Assembly (NCBI GenBank): GCA_031270665.1
Contig: JAISXD010000054.1
Coordinates: 1-62,616 of the forward strand
DNA length: 62,616 nt
Source: Tannerellaceae bacterium
GTDB taxonomy: Bacteria; Bacteroidota; Bacteroidia; Bacteroidales; Tannerellaceae
Direction: 5' to 3'
The notes under the pieces are model-generated. The model saw only the letters and a list, made by a program, of their open reading frames with translations. It made no database searches and was not told where the DNA came from. This document shows, piece after piece, positions 45,535-54,424 of this stretch. Each line of letters starts with the position of its first letter. Position 1 is the first letter of the stretch. The translations under genes were made by a program, and so were the position numbers.

Positions 45535-46641
45535 ATGAGAAACATTCTGCTACCTATCCTCTTCCTTTGCCTGACAGTGGCGCCTTCTTTTGCTCAAACG
45601 GAAGCTAACAGGCTTGATTCGATTATCCCCACACGTGGATTGGCTATTGCGGCTCCTTCGGTGCAGGGATTGCCTTTATTCCTCAAGTTCATCGAGGAGG
45701 AACTGGCGCCGGCGCATTTCAACCTGCTTATCCTGCGCGTGGACTGGAATTACAACTACGCCTCTCATCCGGAACTGAAAGATCCTGATCCGCTGACTTT
45801 AGCCGATGTACAGAAAATAAGCGCTGTATGCAAGAAATACGGCATACGTATCGCTCCACAAGTCAACCTGCTCGGACATCAGTCTTGGGCAAAAACTACC
45901 TATGCCTTGCTGCGCGCGTATCCCGAATTTGATGAAACGCCACATGTGAATACTGAAAACTATACCGGCTGGCCTAACCCCGACGGTCTCTACTGTAAGA
46001 GTTATTGCCCTCTGCATCCGGGTGTACATAAGGTTGTTTTTGAGTTGATCGACGAACTGACTGCCGCCTTTGAAACGGATTTGTTTCACGCCGGCATGGA
46101 TGAAGTGTTCTACATTGGAGACGACAAATGCCCGCGTTGCAGCGGACACGACAAAGCGGAACTCTTTGCCGGAGAAGTGACGGCTTTGCACAATCACCTT
46201 GCTCTGACCGGGAAAAGGCTGATGATATGGGGAGATCGCCTGATAGACGGCAAAACAACCGGTATAGGCGTCTGGGAAGCCAGTATGAATCATACGCACA
46301 GGGCTATAGATATGATTCCCAAAGACGTCTTTATCTGCGACTGGCATTATGAACGACCCGATCAGACTGCTGTTTATTTTGCCATGAAAGGTTTTGATGT
46401 AGCTACCTGCCCCTGGCGTAAACCTGAAATTGCGCTCATCCAACTGAACGACATGATACGTTTCCGTCAAAGCGCCACGTCGCAAATGATGCCGCACTTC
46501 CAGGGTATCATAGAAACGGTATGGTCGGGAACTGACGGGTTTCTGAAAAACTATTACGATCCGGCAACCTATACTCAGACGGTATCCGATGCTGTTACGC
46601 TGAAGAAATTAATGGAAGCCTACAAACAAATGTCTTACTAA
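45535..46641 (+). CDS. GH20-like family glycoside hydrolase
   Basis: The 368-residue product has a signal peptide (cleavage after SFAQ) and only a TIM-barrel domain related to GH20 beta-hexosaminidases. The family acidic pair is present as HAGMDEVF (Asp189, Glu190), with DWNYNY and QVNLLGHQSW on earlier strands. It lacks the N-terminal GH20b domain of normal hexosaminidases and is shorter. It is probably periplasmic. The substrate is not determined; it stands as a single gene with its own promoter and hairpin. Confidence 0.78.
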   Translation: MRNILLPILFLCLTVAPSFAQTEANRLDSIIPTRGLAIAAPSVQGLPLFLKFIEEELAPAHFNLLILRVDWNYNYASHPELKDPDPLTLADVQKISAVCKKYGIRIAPQVNLLGHQSWAKTTYALLRAYPEFDETPHVNTENYTGWPNPDGLYCKSYCPLHPGVHKVVFELIDELTAAFETDLFHAGMDEVFYIGDDKCPRCSGHDKAELFAGEVTALHNHLALTGKRLMIWGDRLIDGKTTGIGVWEASMNHTHRAIDMIPKDVFICDWHYERPDQTAVYFAMKGFDVATCPWRKPEIALIQLNDMIRFRQSATSQMMPHFQGIIETVWSGTDGFLKNYYDPATYTQTVSDAVTLKKLMEAYKQMSY

Positions 46642-46733
46642 AAGTTATTTGTGACGACGTATGCGCGGGCATAGCGCTGTTCCATACGGATGGATGTGTT
46701 TATTCCGAATTTAGATAAAATAATAGATAAAGA

Positions 46734-46764
46734 TTGGTTTTTTTCATATTGTTTCATATTTTTG
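46734..46764 (+). promoter_or_regulatory. promoter of the three-gene secreted protein cluster
   Basis: TTG (46734-46736) and TATTTTTG (46757-46764) are 20 bases apart, a good Bacteroidetes promoter. The leader is about 75 bases. Confidence 0.55.
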
Positions 46765-46845
46765 CATGGAGAACATCCGTTTGCGGATGATTTTAAATAA
46801 AATCTGTGTACGAAAATAAAAAAACCAATACAAATTTTTATCATT

Positions 46846-47610
46846 ATGAAGTATTCAAATTCAACGTTTAACCTACTATCCGTCGTTTTACTGCTCATTG
46901 CCTGCTCCGGTTTCAGGCTGGAAGCACAAATGACGATAGGTCACGGGGCAACTCCCGCGAAAGCTGCACTTTTGCAGCTCAAGGACAAAGAGCCTGCCCC
47001 GGGAACAGAAGGAGCAACTGCAGAAACCGGCGGATTGCTTCTGCCCCGGGTAGAACTGAACAGTCTCACGGACTTTTCCCTCCCCATCTCACTCACGGGC
47101 GAACAGAAGGAAGACCATACCGGCCTGCTGGTGTATAATGTGGAAACAAGCGGAGGGCTTGCAAAAGGAGTCTATCAATGGTGCGGGACAGAATGGAAAA
47201 TGCTGAAAAAGATATCCAAAACAGAAGGAGCTTCCGTAAAGAAAGAAATCTACCAGGGAACGGCAGCAGATGCAACCCGCGTTATTTCCCTGGGAAAATT
47301 TGAATTCCGGATGACGGGAAGCGGACTTAACCCTACCCCTCAGTTCCGGTTAACAGGCGCCACGGCGACGATACACTGGCAGGTGAATGAATACCTGTAC
47401 CACGTCGACTACCCCAAGCCCCTTTTCTATCTGATGGAAAAAACTATGACTCCCAACACCTGGTATAACTGCTTAGATGCATTAATGAATATAGAAAGAG
47501 ATGAGGTTTGGATAGCCGACCTGGATGACGACGGTAGCATGTATCGCGTACAATTTATGGTATTAGGCTATACCAATTTTACCTATGTGATAGTTGCACA
47601 GAAATATTAA
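46846..47610 (+). CDS. secreted protein of the GLLLPRV type, paralogue 1
   Basis: The 254-residue product has a signal peptide (cleavage near LEAQ) then a compact module: MTIGHGATPAKAALLQLKDK, GGLLLPRVELNSL, HTGLLVYNVETSGGLAKGVYQWCGTEW. This N-terminal module (about 30-130) is common in Bacteroidetes surface or fimbria-like proteins. The C-terminal half (140-254) is a separate variable beta domain ending in VRFMVLGY-like strands (YRVQFMVLGYTNFTYVIVAQ). I do not know its function. It is the first of three. Confidence 0.7.
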   Translation: MKYSNSTFNLLSVVLLLIACSGFRLEAQMTIGHGATPAKAALLQLKDKEPAPGTEGATAETGGLLLPRVELNSLTDFSLPISLTGEQKEDHTGLLVYNVETSGGLAKGVYQWCGTEWKMLKKISKTEGASVKKEIYQGTAADATRVISLGKFEFRMTGSGLNPTPQFRLTGATATIHWQVNEYLYHVDYPKPLFYLMEKTMTPNTWYNCLDALMNIERDEVWIADLDDDGSMYRVQFMVLGYTNFTYVIVAQKY

Positions 47611-47629
47611 CGAACATACGTATTTGAAA

Positions 47630-48385
47630 ATGAAAACATATATAAAGATCAATGCCTTGTGGCTTCTTTTAGCGCTGCCTTTTGCCGCAGGATTGCAGGC
47701 GCAGGTATCCGTCGGCTCTTTATCGCCTGCCGGAGAGGCCGCCCTGCTGCAAATTAAGGAATACGAAGCGACTGCTCCGGGCGGGGCTACCGCCAATGGC
47801 GGACTCTTGCTGCCGCGCGTAGAATTAAAAGGTATGTCGAACATAACCTTTATCCAATCGCCAACGCAGGAGCAGAAATTAAACCTCACCGGCCTGCTGG
47901 TGTATAACGTAAATACAAGCGGAGGGATGGAAGAAGGGATATACGAATGGGACGGTAGTAGCTGGGGCCTGCTGGAAATCGAATCTAAAAGCGCCAGAAC
48001 AACAACAATAACGAAGATAGATACGAATCCAACTTCCGTAACCGTGGGAAATTTCGAATTCCGGATCGATCCCACCACGAAAAATTCTCAATGCAGACTG
48101 GTTGCATCTCCCGGAGGCCTTGTCTACTTCTATTATGATATCCTCGGTCTTTGGGACGGAAACGGATACAGTTACGAAAACCAATTCGTCTCGTTTTTGG
48201 CAAGCAATTATAGCACTTGGCAAGACCTCCACACCACGGGAGGAAACGACAGGCGATTCGAAATCTGGTTGGCCAATCCAACCACCAACCGGGTATATAA
48301 TGTACAATTTATTAATGTACAATTTATTAATACCGTTCCCAGCCTTACCTATTCGGTCTATATCATAACGGCAACGGAATATTAA
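47630..48385 (+). CDS. secreted protein of the GLLLPRV type, paralogue 2
   Basis: From the ATG at 47630 the product is 251 residues with a signal peptide (AAGLQAQ). The frame continues upstream to 47594, inside paralogue 1, with no signal. The module is VSVGSLSPAGEAALLQIKEY, GGLLLPRVELKGM and LTGLLVYNVNTSGGMEEGIYEWDGSSW. The C-terminal domain resembles that of paralogue 1 (NVQFINTVPSLTYSVYIITATEY). It contains a fresh in-frame duplication NVQFI-NVQFI near its end. Confidence 0.7.
   Translation: MKTYIKINALWLLLALPFAAGLQAQVSVGSLSPAGEAALLQIKEYEATAPGGATANGGLLLPRVELKGMSNITFIQSPTQEQKLNLTGLLVYNVNTSGGMEEGIYEWDGSSWGLLEIESKSARTTTITKIDTNPTSVTVGNFEFRIDPTTKNSQCRLVASPGGLVYFYYDILGLWDGNGYSYENQFVSFLASNYSTWQDLHTTGGNDRRFEIWLANPTTNRVYNVQFINVQFINTVPSLTYSVYIITATEY
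48299..48328 (+). repeat. 15-bp perfect tandem duplication in paralogue 2
   Basis: AATGTACAATTTATT occurs twice in a row (48299-48313 and 48314-48328), adding five residues in frame. Lack of any difference points to a recent slippage event. Confidence 0.9.
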
Positions 48386-48406
48386 TCTATAACACACACA
48401 CGCAAA

Positions 48407-49222
48407 ATGAAAACAAATACAAAACTGATGCTACTGCTGCTCTGCCTGGGCGTATTGCCCCGTCTGTCGGCACAAGTCACCATCGGAGCCTCCGAATCAC
48501 CCGCCGAAGGCGCCCTGTTGCAACTGAAAAATATTCCAAACGCATCCGCCGGAGCAGCGAATGCAATAAAAGGACTGCTGCTGCCCCGCGTAGCATTGGT
48601 GAACGATACGGAATTAGCGCCCATGTTCACTGGCGCCACAGCGGCCGATAAGAAAGAACATGCCGGCCTGATTGTGTACAATCTGACAACAAACCTGTCC
48701 TTGGATGAAGGCTTTGTGCAATGGGACGGGCAAAAGTGGAGCCAGGTCAACTATAACAAACCGCTTGTAGTAGATAGAACCGTACAAAAAAAGCTATATA
48801 CCAATCCAACAGCCATCGACGCCAATTCCGTAAAGGTTGATAACCTGGAAATCACCCTGGGAAGCGACCTTCATCAAGGTAACCCGGCTTATTATGCTTA
48901 TCCCAAATTCAGGAAAATTACTGCCGACAACATGAAGTACAGCTATCAGATGGCGCAATACTGGGAGGATAGGTACCCCACCACCCCCCCCTACATCCCC
49001 TCCTACGCCGGATTTAGTAACGACTTAAGCTCTTCCAGCTTTAGTCTTGGTACTGGCTACCAAGGCTTTTACCCCAACAATGACATGTCGCCCCTGGAAC
49101 GGAACGAAATATGGCTGGTAAGCGACAATAAACAAGTATATCACATTCAGTTCTTCGTATTAGGGCCATCCGATATTGACAAGAATGAAGTATATGCCAT
49201 CTTGATTGAGAGGTTTGAATGA
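48407..49222 (+). CDS. secreted protein of the GLLLPRV type, paralogue 3
   Basis: The 271-residue product has a signal peptide (RLSAQ) and the module VTIGASESPAEGALLQLKN, KGLLLPRVALVND, HAGLIVYNLTTNLSLDEGFVQWDGQKW. The C-terminal domain has a long Tyr/Pro/Ser-rich insert (about 190-235, PTTPPYIPSYAGFS...) before the shared final strands VYHIQFFVLG. It is 21 bases after paralogue 2 and ends the operon at a strong hairpin. Confidence 0.7.
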   Translation: MKTNTKLMLLLLCLGVLPRLSAQVTIGASESPAEGALLQLKNIPNASAGAANAIKGLLLPRVALVNDTELAPMFTGATAADKKEHAGLIVYNLTTNLSLDEGFVQWDGQKWSQVNYNKPLVVDRTVQKKLYTNPTAIDANSVKVDNLEITLGSDLHQGNPAYYAYPKFRKITADNMKYSYQMAQYWEDRYPTTPPYIPSYAGFSNDLSSSSFSLGTGYQGFYPNNDMSPLERNEIWLVSDNKQVYHIQFFVLGPSDIDKNEVYAILIERFE

Positions 49223-49224
49223 TT

Positions 49225-49265
49225 CCGGTAAGGGGCTGCCTCAAGGCGAGGCGGCCCCTTACCGG
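49225..49265 (+). terminator. strong hairpin after the three-paralogue operon
   Basis: CCGGTAAGGGGC (49225-49236) pairs perfectly with GCCCCTTACCGG (49254-49265), and GCCTC pairs with GAGGC inside, giving a long stem with a five-base loop. It lies 2 bases after the stop codon. The T-run after it is weak, so termination may be partial. Confidence 0.75.
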
Positions 49266-49385
49266 GCTTTCCGCTGCAATCCCTTGCGCAGTCTATTGCG
49301 GGCTGCGCCCAAGCCTTCCCCCTTTGCCGGCATAGTTGGGGGACAGGGATACATCCCCGGCGATGGGTATTATTTCACCAAAGCC

Positions 49386-49685
49386 CCAAGGACTACAAAT
49401 AAAAATAAAACTCCAATTACCGGATTTAAGGCTCCAAGTACCGGATTTAAGGCCCCAAGTACCGGATTTAAAGCCCCAATTACCGGATTTAAGGCTCCAA
49501 TTACCGGATTTAAAGCCCCAAGTCACGGATTTAAAGCTCCAAGTACCGGATTTAAGGCCCCAAGTCACGGATTTAAAGCTCCAAGTCACGGATTTAAGGC
49601 CCCAAGTACCGGATTTAAAGCTCCAATTACCGGATTTAAGGCTCCAAGAACAAGAAATAAGGCTCCAAGGGGCGATTTCGGTACC
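49386..49685 (+). repeat. 21-bp tandem array C, core TAAAGCTCCAAG
   Basis: Thirteen units begin at 49413 and every 21 bases to 49665, after a longer A-rich first unit at 49386-49412. Each unit is CCAA, nine bases of three main types (GTACCGGAT, TTACCGGAT, GTCACGGAT with flanking change) and TTAARGCY. The unit at 49644 and the first one are A-rich like those of array B. The final unit runs into GCTCCAAGGGGCGATTT, matching the end of array B. Confidence 0.92.
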
Positions 49686-49804
49686 TCATCAACGGTTCAT
49701 TTGCATTCACCTTTTACATGGTTACCTGGCCTGCCTCCTGACAGACTTTTCGGACGTAGCACACGACCATCGCTTTTGACTAAAGCCGCACGCCGGGGAA
49801 ACGT

Positions 49805-51214
49805 TTATTCCACTCCGCCGCCTAAAGCCCGGTAGAGGTTTACGGTGGCTTGTAGTTGTTCTAATTTATCACTTACCCGGCCGAGTCGGGCCTGCAGCAG
49901 ATTTTGTTCGGCGTTAAGCACTTCCGTGTAGTTTGCCTCGCCTGCTTTCAGTAACTCTTGCGTGTAGTATACCGCCGTAGAGGACGCTTCTATTTGTTTT
50001 GCTCTGAATTCATTCTTTTCAAGGGAAGACTCAAGGGTGAAAAGGATATCGGAAACTTCCTGGCCGGCGCTCAATACGGTCTTTTGGAAACTGAGCAGGG
50101 CTTCTTCCTGCTGGGCTTTCGATACTTTCAGTTGTCCTGTTAACTGATTCCGGGCAAACAGAGGCTGGGTGAGGCCTCCGATAATATTTGCAAGCAGGTT
50201 TTCCGGCTTGAAAAAGTCGGACAGCGTACTTGCCCCATAACCAATCATAGAACCGGAACTTAATGTAATGGAAGGATAAAACGAAGCCTGCGCCACGTTC
50301 GTCATTTCAAAAGCCGACCGGAACCCTAATTCGGCCTGCATTACGTCAGGACGATTTGCCAGCATTTGGGCAGGGACGCCATAAGCCGGTTTTGTCAGGA
50401 TAGCCTGTTCTTGAAAGGTTCCCCGGAGGATAGCCTCCGGTTTTCGTCCGAGCGTCACACTTAATGCGTTTTCTAATTGCCGGATTTGGCGCTCTAAGCC
50501 GGGCACGCTCACTTGCGTACTATATAACAATGACTTGCTTTGCTGGACAGCAGCGCTGTTCAACATGCCGGCATCCATTAAAGCCTGCATTGTTTCAACG
50601 CTTTCTTTCAGGATACCTGTCATTTCTTTCGTTATTTTCAGTTGTTCATCCAATGCCAAAAGAGAATAGTAGGCGGTGGCAATATTGGCAATCAGAGATG
50701 TTTGTATCAGGTTACGGTAAGCGTGCGAATGGAGGAACTGGGCATATTTAGCTCTATACTGCCTGTTTATTTTCCCCCAGATATCGGCTTCCCATTGTAC
50801 GGCTATCCCTAAACTAAACTGATTGGAAGCAACGCCCAGCACATCTTTCTTTCCATCACTTGCCACACTGCGCATACTCTGTTGGGCTTGTCCGGTTAAT
50901 GCAGCCGAAGGAAAATAAGCGGCGTGCGCCATCCCTAAAGCCGCCTCGGTTTGTTTGATACGTGTATAAGCAATACGTAAATCGAAATTCTGTTCTAATC
51001 CCTCACCTATCATTTCCTGCAGATAAGGATCAGTAAAATAGTCTCTCCAGGGAATGTTTGCAGTCATAGTGGTATCACCGGAATTTACACCCCGGAACAG
51101 ATAGGCTTCATCTATATCCGGCGTTTTGTATTTATTCACCACCTGGCAGGAAGATAGCCCCAGCGAAAGAACAATTCCCGCCAGAACAATGCTTTTTATA
51201 TAATTTCTATTCAT
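49805..51214 (-). CDS. RND efflux outer-membrane factor (TolC/NodT family lipoprotein)
   Basis: The 469-residue product has a lipoprotein signal with Cys23 (LGLSSC) and two outer-membrane efflux protein repeats (about 60-255 and 270-460). Family lines include DLRIAYTRIKQTEAALG, NRPDVMQAELGFRSAFEMTNVAQASFYPSI-type text near 290 and LKAGEANYTEVLNAEQNLLQARLG near the end. It forms the outer-membrane channel of the pump encoded by the two genes upstream. It is 8 bases after the transporter gene. Confidence 0.93.
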   Translation of the reverse strand: MNRNYIKSIVLAGIVLSLGLSSCQVVNKYKTPDIDEAYLFRGVNSGDTTMTANIPWRDYFTDPYLQEMIGEGLEQNFDLRIAYTRIKQTEAALGMAHAAYFPSAALTGQAQQSMRSVASDGKKDVLGVASNQFSLGIAVQWEADIWGKINRQYRAKYAQFLHSHAYRNLIQTSLIANIATAYYSLLALDEQLKITKEMTGILKESVETMQALMDAGMLNSAAVQQSKSLLYSTQVSVPGLERQIRQLENALSVTLGRKPEAILRGTFQEQAILTKPAYGVPAQMLANRPDVMQAELGFRSAFEMTNVAQASFYPSITLSSGSMIGYGASTLSDFFKPENLLANIIGGLTQPLFARNQLTGQLKVSKAQQEEALLSFQKTVLSAGQEVSDILFTLESSLEKNEFRAKQIEASSTAVYYTQELLKAGEANYTEVLNAEQNLLQARLGRVSDKLEQLQATVNLYRALGGGVE

Positions 51215-51222
51215 AACTCTCC

Positions 51223-54200
51223 TTATTCTTTACTTTTAATTAGTTCGTCATTGGTATTAATCAAACCGGACTTACTAAACTTATCTTGCAGCGTCTGGAA
51301 GATAATATAGAGTGATGGAATCACCAGTATCCCGATTATCGTACCAATCAGCATACCGCCGATGGCGCTGATCCCAATTGATTTGTTTCCAATTGCCCCG
51401 GCGCCTGTAGCAACAGCAAGGGGCAATATACCGAAGATGAAAGCAAATGACGTCATTAAAATAGGGCGAAGACGGGCAACGGCCCCACTCACGGCAGCCT
51501 CAATAATATTCATTCCCTGCTGTCGCCGCTGAATGGCGTATTCCACAATTAGAATCGCATTCTTCGCCAGCAACCCAATCAACATGATAAGCGATATCTG
51601 TACATAAATATTATTTACGATTCCCGTACCCATTGACAGCCCGATAAAAATAAAGATAAATACACCCGACAAACCTACCGGTAAGGAAAAGATCACAGCC
51701 AACGGAAGTATATAACTTTCATACAAGGCGCACAATAATAAATACACGAAGATAAGACAGAGTACAAAGATCAGATAAGTCTGCCCCCCGCTCTTCACTT
51801 CTTCACGTGTCATACCGGAGAAATCATATCCGTATCCGGCAGGCAATACCTGGCTACCGACTTCTTCTACCGCATTCAGCACATCGCCATTGCTATAACC
51901 GCCAAGAAAGTTAGGGATAATCGTTACGCTCATGGATGAATACATATTGAAACGATTGAGCATTTGTGCCCCGGTAGCATCTTTTATGGTAAGAAATTCG
52001 GTTATCGGAGACATTTCACCCGAAGAGGTACGAATATAATACCTGTCCAGGTCTTCCGGTTTAGAACGATATTCGGGAGCGGCCTGCGCCATTACGCGGT
52101 ATTGTTTCCCGTACAGGTTAAAGTTTGAAATATACATACTGCCCACATAGGCCTGCAATACGCCCATCACTTGTCCGAGCGTCAAACCGGCGTCTTTTAT
52201 CTTAGGTATATCCGCTTCCAGTACTTTTTGTGGGAAATTCGGGTTAAAAGTCGTCATCGCCATCATTACCTCATCGCGCGCACGCATTTTGTCTAAGAAT
52301 TGGTTGGTAATGCCGAAAAATGTATTTATATCGCCGCCGGTGCGGTCTTGCATCTGTATTTCCACCCCGTTGCTAAGCCCGAATCCCTGTAAAGTGGGCG
52401 TTCCCATAAAAATAAAAGTAGCCTCTTTTATGGAGTCTGTTTTCTGCTTCATAATAGCAGCCACTTCATTGGTGGTAATCTTGCGTTCGTGCCACGGGTC
52501 CATTTTTATCATGATCGTGGCATACGAACTTCCGAGGCCGCTCATGAAGTTTACGCCGGTAATATCTTGTATAAATGTTACATTCGGAATCTCATTCCCC
52601 AACTTGATCACCTGCTGTACCAACGAATCCGTCCGCGCCAAAGAGGCGCCGGGAGGAAGTGTGATCATCCCCATTGCGCCGCCGCTATCTTCCTGCGGAA
52701 CAAAACCGGAAGGTATCATACGCATCAATCCGAACAAAATAACCGATGTTACGGCTATTATGGCAACCGTAATCCAGCGATGACCTCTCTTACCCAGAAA
52801 GTGAAGCGCAGATTTATATTTTTCAGTGATTGCTTTGAAGTACTTATTAAACAAATCATAGAGTTTCTGAAGCGTTTTCTTCTTTCCTCTCTTTTCATGC
52901 TCTTCTTTCGATTTGAGGAATAACGCGCAAAGCGCCGGGCTTAACGTTAAGGCATTGACGGCTGAAATCATAATCGAAATGGCTAATGTCAATCCGAACT
53001 GTTTATAAAACACACCGGATGTACCCCCGATAAAACTTACCGGAATAAATACGGCGGACATAACTAACGTAATGGATACAATAGCCGGCGCAATCTCTTT
53101 CATCGCTATCAGGGTAGCTGTCTTAGCGTCTTTTACGCCTCTGTCCAGCTGGGCGTGGACAGCCTCAACCACCACAATGGCGTCGTCTACCACAATCCCA
53201 ATCGCCAGCACAAGGGCGAATAATGTTAATAAATTAACAGAGAACCCGAATAACTCCAGGAAGAAGAATGTCCCGATAATAGCAACCGGTACAGCAATCG
53301 CCGGTATAAGTGTAGAGCGGAAATCCTGAAGGAAAATAAATACGACAAGAAACACCAAAAGAAATGCCTCCAGCAACGTGGTAATTACCTTATTAATAGA
53401 AGCGCTTAAGAACTCATTCGCATCCATAATGTAATTGATCTTCAATCCGGGAGGCATAATTTCTTCAGCTTTGTCCAACTCCGCTTTAATATTGTTAATT
53501 ACTTCCTGTGCATTGGACCCGGCCGTCTGGTTAATGCCGATAGCCACCGATTGCTTTCCGTTCAGGCGTGATAAAACCGTATAGTTCAATGAGCCAAGTT
53601 CTACACTCGCTACATCTTTAACGCGAAGTATTTGCCCGTTTTGTGAACGGATAATCACGTTTTCAAATTCTTCCACCGATTTTAAACGGCCGGTATACTT
53701 TAATGTATATTGAAATGTAAGGTCGCTATTCTGTCCTAATTCGCCGGGAGCAGCATCAATATTTTGTTCCTGCAAAGCCGAAAGCACTTCCGAAGGGCTG
53801 ATTTTGTAGGAAGCCATCACATCCGGTTTAAACCATATACGCATAGAGTAGTCTTGCGCGCCGAACACATTGGCGTCGCCTACTCCCTTTACACGTTTAA
53901 TCTGTGGGAGGATATTGATATTTGCATAATTCTGGATAAAGGTCCGGTTGTAATCCGGGTTATCGGAAGAAAGCGAAATCATCAGAATCGTACTACTTTG
54001 TTGTTTTCGCACTGTTACCCCTATCTGTACTACTTCCTGCGGAAGCAGGGAGGTGGCCCGCGCCACTAAATTCTGGACGTTTACCGAAGCAATATCAGGA
54101 TTTATTCCTTGTTCGAAGTAAACCGTAATACTTGCCATTCCGTTATTAGAGGCCGAAGAGGTCATATATGTCATGCCCTCCACTCCATTAATCGCTTCTT

Positions 54201-54396
54201 CCAGCGGAATGACCACACTACTCATCACCACATCGGCATTCGCTCCCGGATAATTGGCGGATACGTATACCGTAGGCGGAGCTATATTCGGATATTGTTC
54301 AACCGGGAGCAATACCAGACCTATTACCCCCAAAACCACAATAAGAATTGAGATTACGGTAGATAATACAGGCCTTTCTATAAAAGTTTTTAACAT
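51223..54396 (-). CDS. RND transporter, HAE1/AcrB family
   Basis: The 1057-residue inner-membrane proton-driven pump has twelve membrane segments and two large periplasmic loops. It starts MLKTFIERPVLSTVISILIVVLG as usual, and has the proton-relay pair in GIVVDDAIVVVEAV (segment 4) and AKNAILIVEYA in segment 10. Length matches AcrB. Typical substrates are hydrophobic drugs or bile salts; the specific one here is not known. Confidence 0.95.
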   Translation of the reverse strand: MLKTFIERPVLSTVISILIVVLGVIGLVLLPVEQYPNIAPPTVYVSANYPGANADVVMSSVVIPLEEAINGVEGMTYMTSSASNNGMASITVYFEQGINPDIASVNVQNLVARATSLLPQEVVQIGVTVRKQQSSTILMISLSSDNPDYNRTFIQNYANINILPQIKRVKGVGDANVFGAQDYSMRIWFKPDVMASYKISPSEVLSALQEQNIDAAPGELGQNSDLTFQYTLKYTGRLKSVEEFENVIIRSQNGQILRVKDVASVELGSLNYTVLSRLNGKQSVAIGINQTAGSNAQEVINNIKAELDKAEEIMPPGLKINYIMDANEFLSASINKVITTLLEAFLLVFLVVFIFLQDFRSTLIPAIAVPVAIIGTFFFLELFGFSVNLLTLFALVLAIGIVVDDAIVVVEAVHAQLDRGVKDAKTATLIAMKEIAPAIVSITLVMSAVFIPVSFIGGTSGVFYKQFGLTLAISIMISAVNALTLSPALCALFLKSKEEHEKRGKKKTLQKLYDLFNKYFKAITEKYKSALHFLGKRGHRWITVAIIAVTSVILFGLMRMIPSGFVPQEDSGGAMGMITLPPGASLARTDSLVQQVIKLGNEIPNVTFIQDITGVNFMSGLGSSYATIMIKMDPWHERKITTNEVAAIMKQKTDSIKEATFIFMGTPTLQGFGLSNGVEIQMQDRTGGDINTFFGITNQFLDKMRARDEVMMAMTTFNPNFPQKVLEADIPKIKDAGLTLGQVMGVLQAYVGSMYISNFNLYGKQYRVMAQAAPEYRSKPEDLDRYYIRTSSGEMSPITEFLTIKDATGAQMLNRFNMYSSMSVTIIPNFLGGYSNGDVLNAVEEVGSQVLPAGYGYDFSGMTREEVKSGGQTYLIFVLCLIFVYLLLCALYESYILPLAVIFSLPVGLSGVFIFIFIGLSMGTGIVNNIYVQISLIMLIGLLAKNAILIVEYAIQRRQQGMNIIEAAVSGAVARLRPILMTSFAFIFGILPLAVATGAGAIGNKSIGISAIGGMLIGTIIGILVIPSLYIIFQTLQDKFSKSGLINTNDELIKSKE

Positions 54397-54424
54397 TACA
54401 TTCTTATTTTAAGCTTATACCTAT

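Larger units (their letters stand above)
49223..49804. other. convergent intergenic region with array C
   Basis: The 582-base gap between the paralogue operon and the efflux operon holds the hairpin at 49225-49265, an unremarkable GC-rich stretch to 49385, the 21-bp array (49386-49685) and 119 bases without recognisable features before the OMF stop codon. The frame spanning the array is not supported as a gene. Confidence 0.6.

Noticed and set aside
49206-49835. 209-residue plus-strand GFKAPST heptad protein
   Set aside because: It overlaps the end of paralogue 3, passes through a strong hairpin and runs over array C into the efflux gene; it is a repeat artefact.
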